Assembly (NCBI GenBank): GCA_031265875.1 | Contig: JAISCA010000007.1 | Span: forward strand, 186,001-250,000 | Origin: Propionibacteriaceae bacterium | GTDB taxonomy: Bacteria > Actinomycetota > Actinomycetes > Propionibacteriales > Propionibacteriaceae | Reading direction: 5' to 3' | Length of the DNA stretch: 64,000 bases | Shown: positions 58,964 through 64,000 of the stretch, piece after piece | How positions within the stretch are numbered: position 1 is the stretch's first letter | Layout: each line of letters starts with the position of its first letter | Notes under the pieces: model-generated | Seen by the model: only the letters and a program-made list of their open reading frames with translations | Database searches by the model: none | Told to the model about the DNA's origin: nothing | Made by a program: the position numbers and the translations under genes

Positions 58964-59020
58964 TTCCCGGTGATAGAAGGGGGCGTCAGACGGGGCGGCT
59001 GGCCAGGCGGCGGAGCGTTT

Positions 59021-59037
59021 CGATATTGGGCATATCG
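59021..59037. promoter_or_regulatory. Dyad upstream of the GntR gene
   Basis: CGATAT and ATATCG are perfect 6-base arms around TGGGC in the 286-base gap between the aldolase and GntR genes. Possible operator; function unknown. Confidence 0.3.
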
Positions 59038-59068
59038 GGACGGTTCGCCAACGCCGCCAGGGGTCCTG

Positions 59069-59112
59069 GCTGGCGTCGGCTTCCGCCGCGAACTTCCGGC
59101 GGGGGACACTAG
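59069..59112 (+). repeat. Repeat family B, intergenic copy
   Basis: The 44-base unit GCTGGCGTCGGCTTCCGCCG…GGGGGACACTAG differs from the copy in the ABC ATPase gene at one base. It ends 13 bases before the aldolase stop codon. Confidence 0.85.
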
Positions 59113-59125
59113 ATCGGCGTACACC

Positions 59126-59872
59126 TCACCGGCTCCGTCGCTCGACCACCGGCAGGCGCAGGCTGGGCCAACCTTCTACGAACAAGTCGACTTGGCGTAG
59201 GTAGGTCCAGCGGTCGCAGGTCCGGTCCACCTCCTCCCGCGACTCGCCCTGGGCCAGGCGGCGTTGGATCTCGTGCTCGACGGCTTGGGCGTGCTCCGCC
59301 GCCGCCGTCACGGTCTCGACGATCTCGTACGGGACCACCACCACGCCGTCGGCGTCGCCGTGGAGGTAGTCGCCGGGGCGGACCTCGACCCGTTCGACCG
59401 TTTGACCGGCCATGGAGATGGTCACACCGATGTCCTTGACCTCGTAACAGTCGTGCGACAGCACCGGGGTGACGAAGCGGGCGAAGACCGGCAGGCCCAT
59501 CGCGACCAGGTCGCGACGGTCCCTGGTGCCACCGTCGATGACGACGCCGCGAGCCCCTGCCACCAGGGCCGTCCGCCCGGTGTTGGCGCCCCAAGGCCCG
59601 GAGCGCTGGTTGCCACCGGTGTCGATCACGATGACCGAGCCGGCTTCGACCCGGTGGAAGAGCTCGTAGTTCAGGGCCGGCCCGATGGGCGAGCCCCAGG
59701 GGGCGGCGGTCGAGCCCTGGACGGTCAGAGCCCGACCGACGAAGGACTGGGCCGGGTCCAGCGGAGCGATGTCGCTGGACAGGCATTGATCGCGCAGGCC
59801 CATGTGGGCCATGACGTCGTACACCACCGCGCTGTCGACCCGTTCCAATCGGGTCAGGATGTCCTCAGACAT
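59126..59872 (-). CDS. RraA-family / HMG-type aldolase
   Basis: 248 residues. The family core is present: FVGRALTVQGS, GSVIVIDTGGNQRSGPWGAN, LVAGARGVVIDGGTRDRRD (the conserved D-G-x-x-R-D), then RPGDYLHGDADGVVVVP. Proteins of this group are class II pyruvate aldolases (4-hydroxy-4-methyl-2-oxoglutarate or related) or oxaloacetate decarboxylases. The structurally similar RNase E inhibitor RraA lacks some of these residues. In the context of catabolic genes, an aldolase releasing pyruvate or oxaloacetate is likely. The ATG at 59872 has AGGAA 5 bases upstream; an ATG at 59884 is an alternative start. Confidence 0.88.
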   Translation of the reverse strand: MSEDILTRLERVDSAVVYDVMAHMGLRDQCLSSDIAPLDPAQSFVGRALTVQGSTAAPWGSPIGPALNYELFHRVEAGSVIVIDTGGNQRSGPWGANTGRTALVAGARGVVIDGGTRDRRDLVAMGLPVFARFVTPVLSHDCYEVKDIGVTISMAGQTVERVEVRPGDYLHGDADGVVVVPYEIVETVTAAAEHAQAVEHEIQRRLAQGESREEVDRTCDRWTYLRQVDLFVEGWPSLRLPVVERRSR

Positions 59873-59902
59873 GTCATTCCTCATTTCTCTAGCGCTATCG
59901 GT

Positions 59903-60862
59903 TCAGGCCGTGACGGTGTTGAGGACCGCCTGGCCTCGGCTGTGCCGTTCCAAGTTGGCGAAGATGGCGCGCATCTTCTTGCTGTAGGCGTCCCGCGTGC
60001 CGGCGGCGATGTGGGGCACGACCACGGCCCGTTCGAGGCCGCGCCGCCAGGGGCTGTCCGGCGGCAGCGGTTCCTGCTCGAAGACGTCCAGGCCGGCGCC
60101 CCGGATGCGACCGGCGGTGAGGGCTGCCAACAGGGCGGCCTCGTCGATCAAAGAGCCCCGGGCCGTGTTGATGAGGACGGCGTCCGGCTTCATGGCGGCG
60201 ATCTCGGACGCCCCGATCAGATGCTTGGTCTCGGCCGTGGCCGGGGCGTGCAGGCTGACCACGTCGGAGCGCCGGAGCAACTCCTCCAGGGTATCCACCC
60301 GGTCGGCGTCGGGGTGGCTGAAGCCGGCCGGCAACCAGGGGTCGTAGTAGAGACAGTGGGCGTCGAAGGCGACCGCCCGCTTGGCCACGGCCTGGCCGAT
60401 GCGGCCGTAGCCGATCAGGCCGAAGGTCTTCTCGGCCACCTCGTAAGACCGTGTACGCAATTCCCATTGCAGCCATTGGCCCTGGCCCAAGGAGGCCTCG
60501 GCCTCAGCCATGTGTTTGTTCAGGCACAGCAGCAGGGCGAAGACGTGCTCGGCCACCCCCTCGGTGGTGCCCTCCGGGGTCAAGGCGAAGGGGATGGCGC
60601 GACGGTTCAGTTCCGCCACGTCGACCTTGTCGTAGCCGACGCCTTGGTGCTGCACCATCTTGACCCGGGGAGTGGCGTCGAGCAGGGCGGCGTCGACTGG
60701 CTCGGCCGCCACGACGAGGTAGTCGGCGCGGGCTTGCGACGACCCGCGCTGGTCCGCCTGGGCTGGGTACATGTCGACCTGCCAACCGGGCGGCGCGGCC
60801 TGGCGCACCAGCTCGAAGAGGTCGGGCGGGACGACGTTGCAATACAGGACGTGGATGGTCAT
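59903..60862 (-). CDS. D-2-hydroxyacid dehydrogenase family protein
   Basis: 319 residues. The NAD-binding motif is FGLIGYGRIGQAVAKRA with Asp at YYDPWLP. Catalytic residues are Arg in INTARGSLIDE, Glu in DVFEQEPLP and His in VPHIAAGT. The N-terminal domain has VQHQGVGYDKVDV and GVAEHVFALLL, as in phosphoglycerate dehydrogenase-like enzymes. It would reduce or oxidise a 2-keto/2-hydroxy acid in the cytosol with NAD(H). It is 30 bases upstream of the aldolase gene and 10 bases after the isomerase-like gene, so the three are one operon. Confidence 0.92.
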   Translation of the reverse strand: MTIHVLYCNVVPPDLFELVRQAAPPGWQVDMYPAQADQRGSSQARADYLVVAAEPVDAALLDATPRVKMVQHQGVGYDKVDVAELNRRAIPFALTPEGTTEGVAEHVFALLLCLNKHMAEAEASLGQGQWLQWELRTRSYEVAEKTFGLIGYGRIGQAVAKRAVAFDAHCLYYDPWLPAGFSHPDADRVDTLEELLRRSDVVSLHAPATAETKHLIGASEIAAMKPDAVLINTARGSLIDEAALLAALTAGRIRGAGLDVFEQEPLPPDSPWRRGLERAVVVPHIAAGTRDAYSKKMRAIFANLERHSRGQAVLNTVTA

Positions 60863-60872
60863 GGTTCTCCAA

Positions 60873-61703
60873 TCAGAGTTGGGCCGACCAGTGCCGGCGC
60901 AGTACGGCGGCGGCGCGGGCGGCGGCGTCGAGCGGTGAGGCGCCGAAGCGGGTCTCTGGCACCACCGGGCCGTCGAAGCCGGCTCGGCGGACGATGGCGC
61001 TGGCTCGTCCGTAATCGATCTCGCCCCGGTCCAAGTCGACCGGGCGGCCCTGGCGGACGTTCTTGACGTGCCACAGGACCATGCGCGGGGCCAAGGCGAC
61101 TAGGTCTGCCCGCCAGTCCCAGGCCGGGTCCTGACGCAGGCGGTTGGCCAGATCGGGGTTGACCCCGATGGCAGGGTCCTGGAGCTGGTCCAGCAGCTTC
61201 AAGATGGATGCGGCCGAGTCGAAGGGGCCGTCGTCGTGCAACTCGACGGCGATCCGGCCGCCGCCGGCCGCCGCTCGTTCGGCCAGCTCGCCCACCAACC
61301 GGGTCAAGGCCAGCTGGTCGGCGCCGGACAGGGGCCGCCAAGCGCCTCGCGGGGTGGCTAGGGCCAAGCAGGCCACCGTGCCCAGAGCCCCCGCCAAATC
61401 GACCGAGAAACGCAGCACGGCGGCGTCGTCCGGACCGGCCTGGGGGCCGACCGGCCAACGGCGGAAGGTCGACAGCGAGCGGGTCGGCAGGCCGGCCCGG
61501 GCCAGGCGCTGGGCCGCCGCCAGCCAGACCTCGGTCCGTCCCGGCGGCAACCAGCGGTCGGACAGCTCGACCGCACTGAAACCATGGGCTAGAGCCCATT
61601 CGGCCAAGCGGTCGATCGACTCGGCAGTGGGCGGCTCGGTGGCCTCGGCGGTGCTGCCGCGCACCAACATGGTGCTCAGGCTGATGGGACTGGAAGCGAC
61701 CAC
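60873..61703 (-). CDS. Sugar phosphate isomerase/epimerase-like TIM barrel protein
   Basis: 276 residues of the xylose-isomerase-like AP endonuclease 2 superfamily. Strand-helix units are visible in HGFSAVELSDRW, RIAVELHDDGPFDS, IGVNPDLANRL, VLWHVKNVRQGRP and VVPETRFGASP. Metal-binding acidic and His residues occur in VELHDD, HVKN and the late PETRF. Family members epimerise or isomerise sugars and keto acids. The start is a GTG at 61703; an ATG at 61670 is possible. First gene of the minus-strand operon, facing the VOC gene across a region with a TGGCATACCA site. Confidence 0.7.
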   Translation of the reverse strand: MVASSPISLSTMLVRGSTAEATEPPTAESIDRLAEWALAHGFSAVELSDRWLPPGRTEVWLAAAQRLARAGLPTRSLSTFRRWPVGPQAGPDDAAVLRFSVDLAGALGTVACLALATPRGAWRPLSGADQLALTRLVGELAERAAAGGGRIAVELHDDGPFDSAASILKLLDQLQDPAIGVNPDLANRLRQDPAWDWRADLVALAPRMVLWHVKNVRQGRPVDLDRGEIDYGRASAIVRRAGFDGPVVPETRFGASPLDAAARAAAVLRRHWSAQL

Positions 61704-61792
61704 TGTGACACCGATCTATCGCTGATCCGGGTTGGGCTCTGGCTGGTCTTTGTCCGATTGGTCGTTGACGCCGCCTTAGAGCACCTCTATGA

Positions 61793-61802
61793 TGGCATAC
61801 CA
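61793..61802. promoter_or_regulatory. FadR-type operator site 1
   Basis: TGGCATACCA is an imperfect palindrome between the divergent isomerase-like and VOC genes. Its flanks match those of site 2 (62511-62520): CTCTAT against CTCTCAT on the left, and ACCAGACCAG against ACCTGACCAG on the right. Confidence 0.6.
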
Positions 61803-61894
61803 CCAGACCAGTTGCAAGGTCTGCTCGATAGCCCGCCAGTCGGTCGATCGGCCAACGCCGGCCATCACCGCCTCGGGCAGGAAGGAGAGGAACT

Positions 61895-62437
61895 ATGACC
61901 CTCCCGACGATCGACCACATCGGCTTCTTGGTGCCAGACCTGGACGCCGCCATCGCCCGCTGGTCGGCCGCCACCGGCTACACCTTCGGCCCGATCGCCC
62001 GTTTCCAGGCCGCCCGCTACCTCGACCACGCCGGTCCCGAGCTGAGGCTGCAAGAGCCCCGGATCACCTTCTCGGTCGAAGGCCCGCCCTATATAGAGCT
62101 GATGGAGACGACCGGGCTGGGCACCCACGACGAGGGCCAATTGGGAGTCCATCATTTGGGCTTCCGGGGCTTGACCGACCTCGGCCGTCAGCTTCAGCGG
62201 CTGGACGCGGCCGGCCTCGGCCACGACGGCGTGGCCTTCGACGCCGCCGACCAGGTCGTTCTCTTCTTCACTGAGCCGGCCGCCCTGGACGGCATCCGTT
62301 TGGAGCTGATCTCACCTCGGCCCGGTCTGATGTTGACCGACGACCGGACCCGGGAATACCCCCGTGACCCGGTCACGGGGAGGGTCGACTTCAGCGCCTT
62401 CGATCCATCCTCCGCCCAACCCACTCAATCTGCCTAG
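61895..62437 (+). CDS. VOC (glyoxalase/dioxygenase fold) protein
   Basis: 180 residues with two betaalphabetabetabeta modules. Candidate metal ligands are His9 in IDHIGFLVPDL, Glu69 in PPYIELME, His in VHHLGFR and Glu in IRLELI, the usual H/E…H/E pattern. VOC enzymes include methylmalonyl-CoA epimerase, extradiol dioxygenases and glyoxalases; the N-terminal HIGFLVPDLDAAI and YIELME are epimerase-like. GAAGGAGAGG precedes the ATG at 61895. First gene of the plus-strand half of the catabolic cluster. Confidence 0.8.
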   Translation: MTLPTIDHIGFLVPDLDAAIARWSAATGYTFGPIARFQAARYLDHAGPELRLQEPRITFSVEGPPYIELMETTGLGTHDEGQLGVHHLGFRGLTDLGRQLQRLDAAGLGHDGVAFDAADQVVLFFTEPAALDGIRLELISPRPGLMLTDDRTREYPRDPVTGRVDFSAFDPSSAQPTQSA

Positions 62438-62510
62438 ATCCGCTCACCCGCCCAACCCCGGTCTGACTGGGAAGCTTGGGCTGGGCCAGCGGAGCCGATC
62501 CACTCTCATG

Positions 62511-62520
62511 TGGTATGCCA
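62511..62520. promoter_or_regulatory. FadR-type operator site 2
   Basis: TGGTATGCCA lies 30 bases before the amidohydrolase start and is the reverse complement of site 1, with similar flanks over about 30 bases. Confidence 0.6.
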
Positions 62521-62550
62521 CCTGACCAGACTCAACGATTGGACCGCACC

Positions 62551-63270
62551 ATGATCATCGACGCTCACGTCCACCTCGGCGGCGCCCCCGCCCGGCAGGG
62601 CTCCCCGCAGGAGATCCTGCAGCAACTCGACGAGATCGGCGCCGGCGCCGCCGTCACCATGCCCGGACCCGGCCTCAGGCCCGACAACGCTGGCTTACGG
62701 CCCCTGTTGGAGGCCGGCGGTGGTCGCTTCCACGGCTGCGCCTGGGTCAATCCGGCCCTCGGCCACGAAGCCGCCGCCGAACTCGAGAGCTGCGGCCAAT
62801 GGGGTTGGAAATTCGTCAAGCTACAGCCGGAGATGCACAACTTCTCCATGCTGGACCAGGCCACCGAGGAGGTGGCCGAAGTGGCCGGAGCCCTCGGCAT
62901 GACCGTCATCGTCCACACCGGCGGTTCGGTCAAAGCCCAGCCCTGGGCCGTCGGCGAGATCGCCAGCCGTCACCGGGGGACCCGTTTCATCCTCGACCAC
63001 ATGGGCGGCCCCGAGGCCGAGGACGTTCGCGTCGCCATCCTGATGGCCGAACGCCACCCCAACATCTGGCTGGGCACCAGCAAGTCGATCGACCGTCACA
63101 AGTACCGCCAAGCCGTCGACGTGATCGGGGCCGAACGCCTCGTCTTCGGCTCCGACGCGCCCAACGTCAGCATGGCCAGCGAGATCGTCCGCGTCCAGCA
63201 CGCCGGTTTCAGCGAGGCCGAACTCGAACTGATCCTGGGCCGCAACGCCCTCCACCTGCTCCAAGCCTGA
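62551..63270 (+). CDS. Amidohydrolase-family TIM barrel protein
   Basis: 239 residues of the amidohydrolase_2 family. The metal-binding HxH is in MIIDAHVHLGG, later ligands are His in MTVIVHTGGS and FILDHMGGPE, and Asp is in LVFGSDAPNV; KLQPEMH covers strand 3. Members hydrolyse or decarboxylate cyclic and aromatic acids (for example pyrone dicarboxylate lactonase, ACMSD-like decarboxylases). The ATG at 62551 begins exactly at the conserved first strand; an upstream GTG/ATG extension would cross the TGGTATGCCA site. It belongs to the catabolic cluster with the VOC protein and MFS transporter. Confidence 0.85.
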   Translation: MIIDAHVHLGGAPARQGSPQEILQQLDEIGAGAAVTMPGPGLRPDNAGLRPLLEAGGGRFHGCAWVNPALGHEAAAELESCGQWGWKFVKLQPEMHNFSMLDQATEEVAEVAGALGMTVIVHTGGSVKAQPWAVGEIASRHRGTRFILDHMGGPEAEDVRVAILMAERHPNIWLGTSKSIDRHKYRQAVDVIGAERLVFGSDAPNVSMASEIVRVQHAGFSEAELELILGRNALHLLQA

Positions 63271-63358
63271 CCTCTTCAGCTAGACCCTTCGACCGCTCAC
63301 CTTCCCACAGCCGACCGCACTCTCCCACAGCCCACCTCACGCCCAGATCGGAACAGCC

Positions 63359-64000
63359 ATGGCCCGACCGCCCGCTCCCACCATCAGTCCCACCTTCCGC
63401 AAGGTGCTCTGGCGGATCATTCCGCTGCTGCTCCTGCTCCAAGTCTTCAACTCGCTCGACCGTATCAACATCGGTTTCGCCGCCTTGACCATGAACGTCG
63501 ACATCGGTCTCAGCGCCGCCGCCTACGGGCTGGGAGCCGGCCTCTTCTTCATCGGCTATTTCTTGTTCGAGATACCCAGCAATCTGATCATGAACCGGGT
63601 CGGGGCCAGAGTCTGGATCACCCGCATCGCCATCACCTGGGGCCTGATCTCATCGCTTCACTTCCTGATCTCCTCGCCCAGCACCTTCTACCTGGCCCGG
63701 ATCCTGCTGGGCGTGGCCGAGGCCGGTTTCTTCCCCGCCGTCACGCTCTACCTGCTGCGCTGGAGCCCGGCCCGGCTGCGGGCCTCGGTCATTTCGATCT
63801 ATTACATCTCGGTGCCGATCGCCAACTCCATCGGCGCCATCCTGTCCAGTTGGTTGATCGACCATCCTTTGTTCGGCTTGACGGGCTGGCGCACCATGTT
63901 CCTGATCGAGGGCCTGCCCACCGTCCTGCTCGGCTTGGTGACCCTCTTCCTGTTGCCCGACTCACCCCAGACGGCCAAGTTCTTGACCGAGGCGGAGAAA
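63359..64000 (+). CDS. MFS transporter, anion:cation symporter family (partial)
   Basis: 214 codons to the window end; the protein continues. Helices are visible in IIPLLLLLQVFNSLDRINIG (with the D-R-x-N motif of the family), LGAGLFFIGYFLFEIPSNLI, WGLISSLHFLI, LLGVAEAGFFPAVTLYLL and further segments; FEIPSNLI and RILLGVAEAGFFP are hallmarks of the ACS family, which imports organic acids such as phthalate, tartrate or glucarate. The ATG at 63359 starts it. It probably carries the substrate of the preceding catabolic genes. Confidence 0.9.
   Translation, partial: MARPPAPTISPTFRKVLWRIIPLLLLLQVFNSLDRINIGFAALTMNVDIGLSAAAYGLGAGLFFIGYFLFEIPSNLIMNRVGARVWITRIAITWGLISSLHFLISSPSTFYLARILLGVAEAGFFPAVTLYLLRWSPARLRASVISIYYISVPIANSIGAILSSWLIDHPLFGLTGWRTMFLIEGLPTVLLGLVTLFLLPDSPQTAKFLTEAEK

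Noticed and set aside
58840..59124. An N-terminal extension of the GntR regulator up to 59124
   Set aside because: It translates two family B repeat ends and intergenic DNA; the ATG at 58839 begins a normal-length FadR-type protein.

Overview
The window is 64 kb of high-GC DNA from an actinobacterial chromosome. Support comes from gyrB-gyrA followed by a DUF3566 membrane protein and tRNA-Ile(GAT), a eukaryote-type UDP-glucose pyrophosphorylase, and a class A penicillin-binding protein coupled to a DUF5318 gene, as in the ponA1 neighbourhood of Mycobacterium. Many genes also appear to be read from leaderless transcripts. The class I fumarase suggests a facultative or anaerobic actinobacterium. 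A Propionibacteriaceae-like host is my guess, but nothing here proves the family.

Layout. 1-13.8 kb is core: UDP-glucose pyrophosphorylase, galE, an FGGY sugar kinase, gyrB, gyrA, DUF3566, an M18 aminopeptidase, a lipoprotein and tRNA-Ile. 13.8-19.5 kb, directly after the tRNA, is a decayed accessory stretch with fragments of a methyltransferase, a serine-recombinase tail, the first codons of a metallo-beta-lactamase-fold gene and a broken DUF1016 gene, alongside intact DUF3995, AlbA_2/ATPase, quinone-reductase-like and DUF2510-like genes. 19.5-23.7 kb holds a response regulator, a histidine kinase and an ABC-2 transporter on one strand. 23.9-28.7 kb holds two paralogous dimeric-barrel proteins around a short-chain dehydrogenase, with a divergent TetR regulator and an Acg-type nitroreductase. 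28.8-40.8 kb is accessory again: a Phd/PIN toxin-antitoxin pair, an ArsR/P1B-ATPase operon, a Fic fragment abutting a 1,596-residue DUF4011 helicase-nuclease, a DUF4143 ATPase, a frameshifted peptidase S51 and an AbrB/PIN pair.

40.9-56.5 kb is mixed: DUF2804, the penicillin-binding protein with DUF5318, a gluconate module (GntR regulator, GntP permease and a fused gluconokinase/6-phosphogluconate dehydrogenase), tandemly duplicated AI-2E-family transporters, class I fumarase, and a WXG100-type protein with a downstream partner. 56.5-64 kb is a catabolic cluster for an unidentified, probably carboxylated, substrate: MmgE/PrpD, a GntR/FadR regulator, an RraA-type aldolase, a 2-hydroxyacid dehydrogenase, a sugar-isomerase-like barrel, a VOC protein, an amidohydrolase and an MFS carboxylate transporter that runs off the end. 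Two matching TGGyATrCCA sites precede its outward-facing genes.

The most unusual layer is the non-coding one. A family of about 78-bp intergenic repeats with a conserved hairpin (21.4, 23.9, 24.7, 36.9, 38.4 and 45.2 kb) tends to sit at gene 3' ends and supplies the stop codon of two genes. A second 44-bp family ending in ACACTAG (20.5, 58.9 and 59.1 kb) has entered the end of the ABC ATPase gene. There is a third repeat family at 11.0 and 54.4 kb, a pair of 42-bp inverted-repeat units at 14.7-14.8 kb, and a 23-bp tandem array at 42.3 kb. No CRISPR array, complete insertion sequence or replication origin was seen.
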